This document shows positions 30,465 to 39,586 of a stretch of 64,000 bases of DNA, one piece after another. Each line of letters opens with the position of its first letter. The stretch's first letter is position 1. The position numbers and the translations under genes were made by a program. This DNA comes from Bacteroidota bacterium (GTDB taxonomy: Bacteria > Bacteroidota > Bacteroidia > Bacteroidales > FEN-979). A model generated the notes under the pieces. It was given only the letters and a program-made list of their open reading frames with translations, made no database searches and was not told the DNA's origin. Where the stretch lies: positions 58,918-122,917 of the forward strand of contig JAPLDH010000016.1 of assembly GCA_026391355.1 (NCBI GenBank), in the 5' to 3' direction.

Positions 30465-30839
30465 ATGCAATACGAATTCTCGAAACCGGAAAAAAAGATC
30501 GTCCGTCAGGTCATTGAAATCGGACTGTAGCGGGATTATCAATCCAGCATCCTTGATATTGATGATCTCATTCAACAATGGAAATCGAGAAAGTTGAGCA
30601 ATAAGGAGGCATATCTCAAGATCTACTCAAAAGTCAAAGATAACGATAAGTATATCGCGCGAATGTATAACGAACTTCGTGGATCAACATACATGCTGAC
30701 ATTACAGGGACTGCTTGCAAATAAAACCATTTCTGAAGCTGACCTTAATGTGAAATGTAAAATGCGAGGAAAATTATATTTCGCATTTTACGTTCTACAT
30801 ATGTCTTCGTACAGGAAGTTGATCTGTTCAGTGTTGTAA
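30465..30839 (+). pseudogene. Small hypothetical gene interrupted by one in-frame TAG (30528-30530)
   Basis: MQYEFSKPEKKIVRQVIEIGL*RDYQSSILDIDDLIQQWKSRKLSNKEAYLKIYSKVKDND...; continuous frame on both sides of the stop; the 3' end runs into the palindrome at 30752..30795. Confidence 0.55.
30752..30795. repeat. Palindromic hairpin element (AAATGTAAAATGCGA family)
   Basis: GAAATGTAAAATGCGA ... TTTCGCATTTTACGTTC, near-complementary arms. Confidence 0.75.
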
Positions 30840-30867
30840 CCTTGTTTACCCTAAACTTTTAAACTAT

Positions 30868-31608
30868 ATGAAAAAGTTGTTCATTATCTTTTTTGTTCTC
30901 CTCCTGGCTGTTCCGGCTGAACAGTTGCTGGCCCAGAAGGGAGTCTGGAGCATCGGCATAGAAGGAGGGCCTGGCCTTTCGCTGATATACGGGAGCGAAA
31001 GTGTTTACAGCCATTCGAAACCCGCACTGTCGGGAGCTGCGGGGATCTTCGGTGAATATGGATTTGCGCCTCACTTTTCAGCCAAACTGGCCTTGGAATA
31101 TGAACGGATCAGCACGTTCACCGACAACCACTCGGCCTTGCTGCCAACCGGGGGCCGGCTAAGGTACAACCTGGACTACATTTCACTGCCGTTGCTGGTC
31201 AAATGGCATACAGGCCGCGGGATCGGTTTCTTTGTCAATGCCGGGCCTAGTATTTCCATGCTGTTGCAGGAGTCGCTCTGGTATTATCCCGATACCCGCA
31301 AAGAAAAGGCGGCGAATGAAACGAATGCATATCATTTGATTAACCTTGCGGCAACGGCCGGGGTCGGGATCACGGTTCCCGTTTGGAAGAGGATCCTACT
31401 TTCCCTTGAGGTGCGGGATAACCTTGGAGTGCTGAATATCCGTTCAGGCACCTCGGAATTTGAACGAAACAGCTATTTCTCTGCAGGGGCCACAAAGGGG
31501 TATACCAATTCAACACTATTATTGGTAGATTTTTGCTACCAGTTTGGCGGATACAAGGGTCTGCCGTGCTCACCGAACGATCCCGACTTTCAGTACATCC
31601 ACAAATAA
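30868..31608 (+). CDS. Outer-membrane beta-barrel (porin family) protein
   Basis: Signal peptide MKKLFIIFFVLLLAVPAEQLLAQ; alternating beta-strand pattern; SAKLALEYERISTF. Confidence 0.8.
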   Translation: MKKLFIIFFVLLLAVPAEQLLAQKGVWSIGIEGGPGLSLIYGSESVYSHSKPALSGAAGIFGEYGFAPHFSAKLALEYERISTFTDNHSALLPTGGRLRYNLDYISLPLLVKWHTGRGIGFFVNAGPSISMLLQESLWYYPDTRKEKAANETNAYHLINLAATAGVGITVPVWKRILLSLEVRDNLGVLNIRSGTSEFERNSYFSAGATKGYTNSTLLLVDFCYQFGGYKGLPCSPNDPDFQYIHK

Positions 31609-31618
31609 GGTATGAGCT

Positions 31619-31675
31619 AAATGTAAAATGTAAAATGCAAAGTATCTTACATTTTGCATGTTACATTTTACATTT
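31619..31675. repeat. Long near-perfect palindrome (AAATGTAAAATGTAAAATGCAAA family) followed by GTCGTGGTACCC
   Basis: AAATGTAAAATGTAAAATGCAAAGTATCTTACATTTTGCATGTTACATTTTACATTT; arms pair almost fully. Confidence 0.88.
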
Positions 31676-31799
31676 GTCGTGGTACCCGGAGCAGGAAACA
31701 CTCCCTGACTGACTGCGAAAGCATGACCTCTCTCCCAAAACCCGGACAATTGTAAAATAAAGTTTCGGGAGCTTATTGTAATTTGCAAATAATGTTGGT

Positions 31800-32666
31800 T
31801 CAAATCTTTACTAACCTGGAAACATGTTTCGTGCCACCGGAAATCACCTCCATAATATATATTCCCCGCTTTAAATCGCCAATATAGAGTTCGCTTCCTT
31901 CAAGATTTTGTACCGTTTTCACCAGCTTTCCAGTCATATCATGAAGGGTCAAGGAACTCACAGTTACAGGGAATCCCCCTTTTCTGAATATGAGCCAGTC
32001 GAATGCAGGATCGGGAAAAGCCTTGATGTCGCCTTTTTTCATGTCCGCCGAATCATTTGTGGGCAACTGGGATAGGATAATTTTATAATGAATTACGGAT
32101 TGATCATGGGTCACACTGAATCCTAATGTATCCATCTGGCAGAAGGGTGCGCCAAAGATGGTGTCCCGTATCAGCGTATCGTGCTGCACCACTGTATCCA
32201 CCATTATTATCTTTTGCCTGATGTCGGACAAGCGCGTAATTAATATCAGATCCCCAAAAATCGATCCGGTTACGAGGTAACCGGTGTGGAGGTTAACGAG
32301 GAAGATCCCTTCCATGCGATCAGCCCCGGAACCCAGCAAGTTCCATGAACCTGATGTTGAATACATATAGACCGAGATATTGGATCCCAGGCAGGACTCG
32401 ATAATATACGGAAATCCACCCTCCGCAAACATCATGGACAAGACTTTGCACCCACCGTATTCCTGGCACTTTTGAAACACAAGATCCCCGTTGAAATAGA
32501 TCCGGTAACCTACCCCCCGTGTACAGGTGTAAAATCCGGTATCCTGGTAACCAGGATTTGGCGCCAGTCCGCATTGCTGGTGGTCAAAGCCGTTGAATGG
32601 AAGCTGCGGGAAAAGGCTGATGCCGTTGAAAAAAAGGAGAGAGATACAGAGGATAATTCTTTTCAA
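31800..32666 (-). CDS. Secreted protein with T9SS type A sorting domain
   Basis: Signal peptide; C-terminal KAFPDPAFDWLIFRKGG...LHDMTGKLVKTVQNLEGSELYIGDLKRGIYIMEVISGGTKHVSRLVKI. Confidence 0.82.
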   Translation of the reverse strand: MKRIILCISLLFFNGISLFPQLPFNGFDHQQCGLAPNPGYQDTGFYTCTRGVGYRIYFNGDLVFQKCQEYGGCKVLSMMFAEGGFPYIIESCLGSNISVYMYSTSGSWNLLGSGADRMEGIFLVNLHTGYLVTGSIFGDLILITRLSDIRQKIIMVDTVVQHDTLIRDTIFGAPFCQMDTLGFSVTHDQSVIHYKIILSQLPTNDSADMKKGDIKAFPDPAFDWLIFRKGGFPVTVSSLTLHDMTGKLVKTVQNLEGSELYIGDLKRGIYIMEVISGGTKHVSRLVKI

Positions 32667-33187
32667 GAGAATATACGGTTTGATGGATTCAGGCTTAAGC
32701 CCGGGAATATTCTACTGCCGAAGACCCCGGACTTCATTACAAGGTTTTCAAAACCTCCAATAAAAGTAATAATTAATTGTAAATCGTAATTTATTTGTTT
32801 TTCTTCTGCTTTCTCAGCACAAGAGCGGTCAGATCGTCATTCCACAGTTCGCTTCATCATCTATAAATCTAAGTCATTTTCTAAAAATACCTGTTCTCCA
32901 TCAAGGTTTAGTAGATCTATTTCTTTTAATTGGTTTCTCGACATACCGCATAGATATGGATAATAATAACCCAAAGAATCATTTTAATCTTCTAAAATGG
33001 ATTGTTCCGTCTGCAAATACTTCACATTTCGCACCTGACATTTCGCAGTTGTCGTGGTACCCGGAGCCGGTTTACTTGTTTTTTAACTCAATTTAACTAT
33101 ATTTTTCTGTATCAGTTGTTTATCAGTCACTTATTTTTTAGAATATTTCCAAATAAACCCCATATTTCTCCATTTTATGAATTTTTT

Positions 33188-33208
33188 GGGTACCCGATTT
33201 GGGTACCC
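33188..33208. promoter_or_regulatory. Duplicated 8-bp palindrome GGGTACCC-gattt-GGGTACCC upstream of integrase
   Basis: Two GGGTACCC copies at 13-bp spacing, 43 bp before the integrase ATG. Function (att arm site or operator) not known. Confidence 0.55.
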
Positions 33209-33251
33209 AGTTTTATTTCGTATATTCGCATCTCTCTAGCAATTCCGAAAT

Positions 33252-34541
33252 ATGGCCAACATTCATTTCTACCTTCAATCAGGCAAAGTTAATAAAAAAG
33301 GTCAACAACCCATCATTATGCGGATAACTCATCAGTATATCCGCACTATCATTTTTGTTGGCCATGTTGTGAAACCAAAGCACTGGAGCCAGACTAATGA
33401 AAAGGTACTAAAGCAAAGAGAGGATGAGCCTGAAAACAATTATATCGCCATCAATGAACGGCTTAGCCTGGTAAAAGAAAAAGCTGAAAGAGCCATAAAC
33501 GATGCCTTAAGAGACGAGATTGTGATAACTGAGGCCTATCTGAAAAATGCGATCATCAATCCTGCCGGGAAACAAAGAAAAACCAACCGGACTTTCTATG
33601 AAGTTCTTGATGAATATATCGAGAGCAGTAAGGCGATCAAAGCTGAAAGAACAATCGTTTGTTATGGGACATTCAAGAACTTCCTGCAGGATTTTGAAAG
33701 GGATACAAAGTACAAGGTTGACCTTCATTCCATCAACCACAAGTTCTTCGATAATCTGAGGACCTACGCTTTTATCAAAAGGAACGCCAAGGACAATTAC
33801 TTTGCAAAGATCATCAGTACCCTGAAAGCATTCCTTACCTGGTGCCATAAAAGAGGCTATGTAAAAGACCTGACCTATAAAGATTTTAAGGCCACTGAAC
33901 GGGATAAAGATGTCATCTACCTGACGATGGAGGAACTAATGACGCTCTATAATTTCCAATTCACCTCTTACAAAAGAAACAGGGCCAGGGATCTTTTCTG
34001 TTTCATGTGTTTCACCGGAATGCGTGTTTCAGATCTCCAGAACCTAAAAAGGGAGCACATCCGGGATGGACAGATCTTTAAAAACATCGTGAAAACGCAC
34101 AAGACCGAAGTCATCCCCCTGAACCAATACGCCAGGGCCATCCTTGTAAAGTATGCGGATTTGGAGAACAAACCGCTACCTAAGCTCTCCGCACAGAAGA
34201 TCAACGATCATATCAAAGAGTGTTGCGAGGAAGCCGGGATAACGGACTTGGTCAACTATGTCGATTATTCAGGAGGGAAAGCCCGCGAGCATTCAGAACC
34301 GAAATATAAACTTATCACGAACCACACTGCCCGCAAGACATTTATTACAAACAGCATCATGCTGGGGATGAATACCAAGACCATCAAGGAAATCACTGGT
34401 CACAAGAAAGACAGTGTATTCAACAAATACGTAAAGATCTCGGAAGAGTTTAAGAAACTGGAAATGGAGAGAACATGGAATAGTATTCCAATGGAGGTTA
34501 AGAAATCCGGGAAGTCCCAAAAGAAAAAAACGAAGGAATGA
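33252..34541 (+). CDS. Tyrosine recombinase/site-specific integrase (Bacteroidetes type)
   Basis: N-terminal arm-binding-like YLQSGKVNKKGQQPIIMRI; catalytic RDLFCFMCFTGMRVSDLQNL, HTARKTFITNSIMLGMNTKTIKEITGHKKDSVFNKY. Confidence 0.96.
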   Translation: MANIHFYLQSGKVNKKGQQPIIMRITHQYIRTIIFVGHVVKPKHWSQTNEKVLKQREDEPENNYIAINERLSLVKEKAERAINDALRDEIVITEAYLKNAIINPAGKQRKTNRTFYEVLDEYIESSKAIKAERTIVCYGTFKNFLQDFERDTKYKVDLHSINHKFFDNLRTYAFIKRNAKDNYFAKIISTLKAFLTWCHKRGYVKDLTYKDFKATERDKDVIYLTMEELMTLYNFQFTSYKRNRARDLFCFMCFTGMRVSDLQNLKREHIRDGQIFKNIVKTHKTEVIPLNQYARAILVKYADLENKPLPKLSAQKINDHIKECCEEAGITDLVNYVDYSGGKAREHSEPKYKLITNHTARKTFITNSIMLGMNTKTIKEITGHKKDSVFNKYVKISEEFKKLEMERTWNSIPMEVKKSGKSQKKKTKE

Positions 34542-34673
34542 ATTCGTGAAATTGTTAAAAAACAGTTGTTTGCTAATGATTGATGTTAAAATATTTATTA
34601 AGTTTGTAAGCGCGAAACGTATCACATTGTAATACGTTTCGCTCCTGATCACTTAAAAGAACTTAAAAGAAAA

Positions 34674-35480
34674 ATGCAGAATTATAATTATCTGGAAGAC
34701 TTTATAGATGAACTTCGTTCCAATGGAAAGTATTCCTTTACATTGAGTGACGTAAAAAATCGATTCCCGTTCTCACCTGAAGCAATAAGACAATCTGTAA
34801 ATCGACTCAGAAAAAAAAATAAAATAGCTCAGGTGCGGAAAGAGTTTTATGTAATTGTTCCACCGGAATACAGTGCCACAGGGATTATTCCCCCATCATT
34901 CTTTATCCCGGACCTGATGAACTTCATGGACAGGGATTATTATGTAGGTCTTCTCAATGCAGCATCGTATTATGGAGCAGGGCACCAGCAACCGCAGGAA
35001 CATTTTATAATCACTGTCCCTCCGACTATTCTACCTATTGCCAGCCATTCGATAAAAATTAACTTTTGTAAGAAACAGAGCTGGGACAAACGTTTTGTCA
35101 TTGATCAGAAAACGGAAGCAGGATATCTGAAAATCTCTTCTCCAGCGTTAACGGCTTTAGATTTGGTATTCTACCAGGATCGAGTTGGAGGTCTCAATAG
35201 AATCTCAACTGTTTTACAGGAATTATCAGACCAGATCAAACCAAATGCACTCCGGGATTGTTCAAAATCATACAATATTATTTCAGTGGTTCAGCGCCTG
35301 GGGTTCTTATTGGAAAACGTATTGGAGCAATCGGATTTGGTTAAGCCCTTGAAAAAATTTCTTCATGATACAAAATCCTTTCCATTGTTGTTGAACACAA
35401 AAGGTCCAAAAACCAAAGATCTACAAATTGATAACGATTGGAATATTCTAACCAACGTAACCGTTGAACCCGATATATGA
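34674..35480 (+). CDS. AbiEi family type IV antitoxin
   Basis: N-terminal wHTH (FTLSDVKNRFPFSPEAIRQSVNRLRKKNKIAQVRKEFYVIVPPEY) and PDLMNFMDRDYYVGLLNAASYYGAGHQQPQEHFI typical of AbiEi; overlaps the abiEii start by 4 bp. Confidence 0.88.
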   Translation: MQNYNYLEDFIDELRSNGKYSFTLSDVKNRFPFSPEAIRQSVNRLRKKNKIAQVRKEFYVIVPPEYSATGIIPPSFFIPDLMNFMDRDYYVGLLNAASYYGAGHQQPQEHFIITVPPTILPIASHSIKINFCKKQSWDKRFVIDQKTEAGYLKISSPALTALDLVFYQDRVGGLNRISTVLQELSDQIKPNALRDCSKSYNIISVVQRLGFLLENVLEQSDLVKPLKKFLHDTKSFPLLLNTKGPKTKDLQIDNDWNILTNVTVEPDI

Positions 35481-36256
35481 TCCCAACTGCATTCATTACC
35501 GCATGGAGGAAAAATGCTCCATGGATTGAAAACTCCCAGGTTGAACAAGACCTGATCATCGAAAGATCCCTGGTTGAAATTTTTAACGATCCGTTTTTAA
35601 AAGAGCATCTTGCATTCCGTGGGGGTACAGCTATGCACAAATTCTTCATGAAACCCCAACCGAGATATTCAGAAGATATAGACCTGGTGCAGATTAGACC
35701 CGAACCAATCAAGGAAACGATCAAACATATTCAGAAACAGTTACCCTTTTTTGAAAAAGCAGAAACAAAGCAGAAAGCAAATAATAATACCCTCATTTTC
35801 AGATATACTTCCGAATCCGGATTGCCTTTAAAATTAAAGGTTGAGATCAATTGCAGGGAACATTATACGCTATTTGGGTACACAGACATTAAGATCAATG
35901 TCAGCAATTCCTGGTTTACAGGAGAAGCAAATATCAGAACTTACAAGTTGGAAGAACTCCTCGGGACAAAACTCAGAGCATTATATCAAAGAAAAAAGGG
36001 TCGTGATCTTTTTGATCTTTGGTTCGCTCTGAAAAACCAAAACCCGGATTGTAGAGAAATCATTCAATCCTGGAAATTCTACATGGACCAGGAAGGACAT
36101 TCTGTGACTGGGAAGGAATTCATCAAGAACGTAGAAAATAAACTATCTGATCCTGATTTTACTGGCGATACAAATGGAATATTGCGACCTGATATTAGCT
36201 ACAATCCCACTGAAGCTTATCCACTTGTTCATTCAAAACTTCTCTCAATAATATGA
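35477..36256 (+). CDS. AbiEii/AbiGii family nucleotidyltransferase toxin
   Basis: FRGGTAMHKFFMKPQPRYSEDIDLVQ (GG...DxD) and LEELLGTKLRALYQRKKGRDLFDLWFAL. Confidence 0.94.
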   Translation: MIPTAFITAWRKNAPWIENSQVEQDLIIERSLVEIFNDPFLKEHLAFRGGTAMHKFFMKPQPRYSEDIDLVQIRPEPIKETIKHIQKQLPFFEKAETKQKANNNTLIFRYTSESGLPLKLKVEINCREHYTLFGYTDIKINVSNSWFTGEANIRTYKLEELLGTKLRALYQRKKGRDLFDLWFALKNQNPDCREIIQSWKFYMDQEGHSVTGKEFIKNVENKLSDPDFTGDTNGILRPDISYNPTEAYPLVHSKLLSII

Positions 36257-36280
36257 TTGGAAAGTAATTGATAATCAATA

Positions 36281-39200
36281 ATGCTGCCGGAAAATCTCTA
36301 TTTATTCAAATCCTTATTCCGAGGCAGGGATGAAATATTTGCAATTCGCTGGGAAAAAGGTGGAAAGTCAAGCTATTTTCCTGCATATGACTATGATCCT
36401 TATCAATTCAGGTTGCATAAAATTAAAGGTGGCACCATTCAGAACTTTTCCGATAAAAAACTTCTTTCACTTTCAGATGGACAAATTACCAAACACCTCA
36501 ACGGAGAGCATTTCATTGGAATCTATCCTTTACTAAAAGATAATACATCCTGGTTCATAGCTGCTGATTTTGATAAAGCCAACTGGATTGAGGAATGCAG
36601 ATCATTTCTAACATTTTGTCATGACCAGGGCTTACCTGCATACCTGGAACGATCCCGGTCTGGAAAAGGAGGTCATGTATGGTTATTCTTTGACGGGCCT
36701 TATCCAGCGAGGAAAAGCAGAAAGATCATTATCAATATGCTTGAAAGTACCGGTTTGTTTTCATCCTTTGATAAGAATTCAAGCTTTGATAGACTGTTCC
36801 CTAATCAGGACTCCTTATCGGGTAAAGGCTTTGGTAATCTGATAGCCCTACCCTTGAATAAACTTTGTTTGGAACAAGGAAATAACTGCTTCATAAATCC
36901 TGAGACCTTAGTTCCGTATAAAGACCAATGGACATTCCTGCACGATATTCAAAGAGTATCAGTCACTCGGCTCGATCAACTTTATGAACAATCTCTTAAA
37001 ACAGAGGGATTACAAAAAGACCTTAGAAATCAATCAATACCGGAAACCGGTAAAATCAGAATAGAACTTGATCAATCAATAAAAATATCAAGAAACGGGC
37101 TTTCATTGCCTCTGATTAACTTTCTAAAGGATGAACTTAACTTCCTGAGCAGTGAATTTATTATCAAAAAGAAACTTGGGAAAAACACTTGGGGGTCGGA
37201 AAGGTATTTCAATTTTATTGAAGAAAAGGATGATTTTGTTATTATTCCCAGAGGCATGGCTGGCCGGTTGCTTCGCTTTTGCAAGGAAAGCAATATTGAA
37301 TATGATTTCTACGATGAACGGAAAAAGGTCGAACCGGTATCCCTTACAATGGATGTTCAGCTCAGGGAACACCAAAAACTTGCAGTAGCCGCTGCTGCGA
37401 AAAAAGACATGGGAGTCATTGTTGCTCCACCGGGGACAGGTAAAACCATCGTCGGATTGAAGATCATTGCTGAAAAACAGCAGCCTGCGCTAATCATTGT
37501 TCACAGGAAACAACTGGCCGAGCAATGGATTGAGAGAATCCAATCGTTCCTTGGGATTCCTAAAAATGAAATTGGGAGTATCGGACAGGGAAAAGGCAAA
37601 GTTGGCAAGAAGATTACGATAGCCCTAATCCAGAGTTTATCCAGGATGCTCGAAAGCGCGGATCAGAATGGGTTAACGAACAAATTCGGAACGATCATCG
37701 TTGACGAATGCCACCATATTCCGGCAGAATCCTATCGAAATATCATTGGAAAACTATCTTCATTTTATTTGTATGGATTGACCGCAACACCTTTCCGGAA
37801 ATACAATGACGGGAAACTGATTTTCATCCATTTGGGCGAGATTATTTCTGAAATAAAAGCTCCGGATATTTCCACCCTTAAGACTGCAAAAATCATCATC
37901 CGAAATACAGAACTCGATGTTCCTTTCAATTCGAAAACGGACAAGTTCGAGATTTTGTCAAAGGTACTTGTCCATGATTCTGCGAGGAACAAGCTGATTC
38001 TTAAGGATGTGATCTCGGAGCTGACCTCCGGCAAAAAGGTTGTGATCATTACCGAAAGGAAAGAGCATCTTGATTCATTAAACCAATATCTTAAACAATC
38101 ATATGAAACGATCGTCCTGTCCGGTGATGATCCTGAAAGCAGCAGAACCATGAAATGGAAAATATTGAAAGACGGTAGTTTCCAGGCATTAATCACGACC
38201 GGACAATTTTTTGGAGAGGGAACCGATATTCAAAACATCGACCGTTTATTCCTTGTCTATCCATTTTCATTCCAGGGGAAGTTGATACAATATATCGGAA
38301 GAGTACAACGATCAGAGATCGCCCCGGTCATTTATGATTATCGTGACATCAAGATCGATTACCTGAATAAATTGTTTCTGAAAAGAAACACCTGGTATAG
38401 AAAACTTGAAAAACAGGCTTCTTTGTTTGACGAACCTGAACCGGATTTTCTGCCAGCCGGTAACACATTATCAATTGAAGAGACGATCACCATTGCCATT
38501 GATGATCTTGAATTCAGATACGGAACAATTGCCTTCAGGTACCAGTCAGCACAATTAAATCAGGAACTAGAATTTGAAATTGAAAATGATCAGATCCGGC
38601 CGGAGTTTGATGTGTTGAAGCCTTATTTCTCAAAGATTCTGAAGAAAAAGACTGTCAATGTGCTTATCCAGGCTGAGTTTCAGGAAAAAACATTGATTTC
38701 CCAACTGGCGACTTCTTCTGACCTGGAAAAAATAAATGGTGAGATTATTGATATTGCCCGGTTCCGGTTTGTATCAAAATTCATACTGGGTGGTAGTTAC
38801 AACAAGTTCAAGGGGAACCTAATGGATATAAATCAACTCCAATCCCAGGAGGATACAAAACCTTCATTGTATGAATCCGGCGAACAACTGCTCGGGGACC
38901 TTTTGAAAAATAAAAAGGTCATCCATTACCGGCAGCTCCGGTATTTGGCCGAAAAGCACGAAAGTGATATTCTTAAACTGCGTTTTGTTCTGAATCCGTT
39001 TTCATTTGTTTTCCTGTTATCCGGGCAAGAACAGTTTCATCTGGTAATGGAAACACTTGATACCAGGGAAGCAACATACATCTGGCATATTGAAAAAGAC
39101 AAACAGGAACTCCGCAACCAGTTACAGGTGATAGACCGGCAACTGAATATGATCCGCAATGATGGGCGCCAGGCTTTTCTTGAATCGCAGCCAATGAATT

Positions 39201-39283
39201 TTAGTCGCGTCTTACATGATTATTCAGACGAGCAAAAAGGATTTATCCTTTGGAAGGATTTGCTTGAAGAAAGGCTTGTGTAA
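36281..39283 (+). CDS. TOTE-type archaeo-eukaryotic primase plus SF2 helicase fusion protein
   Basis: N-terminal LFKSLFRGRDEIFAIRWE...WFIAADFDKANW...LERSRSGKGGHVWLFFDGPYPA primase-like; helicase VIVAPPGTGKTIVGLKI, IIVDECHH, GLTATPFRKYNDGKL, QYIGRVQRS. Confidence 0.87.
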   Translation: MLPENLYLFKSLFRGRDEIFAIRWEKGGKSSYFPAYDYDPYQFRLHKIKGGTIQNFSDKKLLSLSDGQITKHLNGEHFIGIYPLLKDNTSWFIAADFDKANWIEECRSFLTFCHDQGLPAYLERSRSGKGGHVWLFFDGPYPARKSRKIIINMLESTGLFSSFDKNSSFDRLFPNQDSLSGKGFGNLIALPLNKLCLEQGNNCFINPETLVPYKDQWTFLHDIQRVSVTRLDQLYEQSLKTEGLQKDLRNQSIPETGKIRIELDQSIKISRNGLSLPLINFLKDELNFLSSEFIIKKKLGKNTWGSERYFNFIEEKDDFVIIPRGMAGRLLRFCKESNIEYDFYDERKKVEPVSLTMDVQLREHQKLAVAAAAKKDMGVIVAPPGTGKTIVGLKIIAEKQQPALIIVHRKQLAEQWIERIQSFLGIPKNEIGSIGQGKGKVGKKITIALIQSLSRMLESADQNGLTNKFGTIIVDECHHIPAESYRNIIGKLSSFYLYGLTATPFRKYNDGKLIFIHLGEIISEIKAPDISTLKTAKIIIRNTELDVPFNSKTDKFEILSKVLVHDSARNKLILKDVISELTSGKKVVIITERKEHLDSLNQYLKQSYETIVLSGDDPESSRTMKWKILKDGSFQALITTGQFFGEGTDIQNIDRLFLVYPFSFQGKLIQYIGRVQRSEIAPVIYDYRDIKIDYLNKLFLKRNTWYRKLEKQASLFDEPEPDFLPAGNTLSIEETITIAIDDLEFRYGTIAFRYQSAQLNQELEFEIENDQIRPEFDVLKPYFSKILKKKTVNVLIQAEFQEKTLISQLATSSDLEKINGEIIDIARFRFVSKFILGGSYNKFKGNLMDINQLQSQEDTKPSLYESGEQLLGDLLKNKKVIHYRQLRYLAEKHESDILKLRFVLNPFSFVFLLSGQEQFHLVMETLDTREATYIWHIEKDKQELRNQLQVIDRQLNMIRNDGRQAFLESQPMNFSRVLHDYSDEQKGFILWKDLLEERLV

Positions 39284-39338
39284 TCGAATTCAGATATCAA
39301 ACACCCTCTTAACCCTTATTAATACTGACGTTTGAGGA

Positions 39339-39360
39339 TTTACTCAATGTGTTGAGTAAA
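39339..39360. promoter_or_regulatory. Perfect inverted repeat TTTACTCAA-tgtg-TTGAGTAAA
   Basis: 9-bp arms, 4-nt spacer, intergenic; followed by ATCTC-aatcgg-GAGAT (39363..39378) and ATTCGCGA-a-TCGCGAAT (39393..39409 overall). Confidence 0.6.
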
Positions 39361-39586
39361 TTATCTCAATCGGGAGATATGAACGATTTGCAATTCGCGA
39401 ATCGCGAATCATGCTAATGAACTTTCCTTTTTAGCCTCCCATGTCTTCCTAATCATGTCACTTGAATCTTTATCAGGCTGCTTGAAAAAACCAAAGGGAT
39501 TGTAATGTATATTTGGGGGTTATATCTGTAATTTCACATTTCAAGCATGCTTTTGATAAACCGAATCCATATAAGCTGATCTGCCC

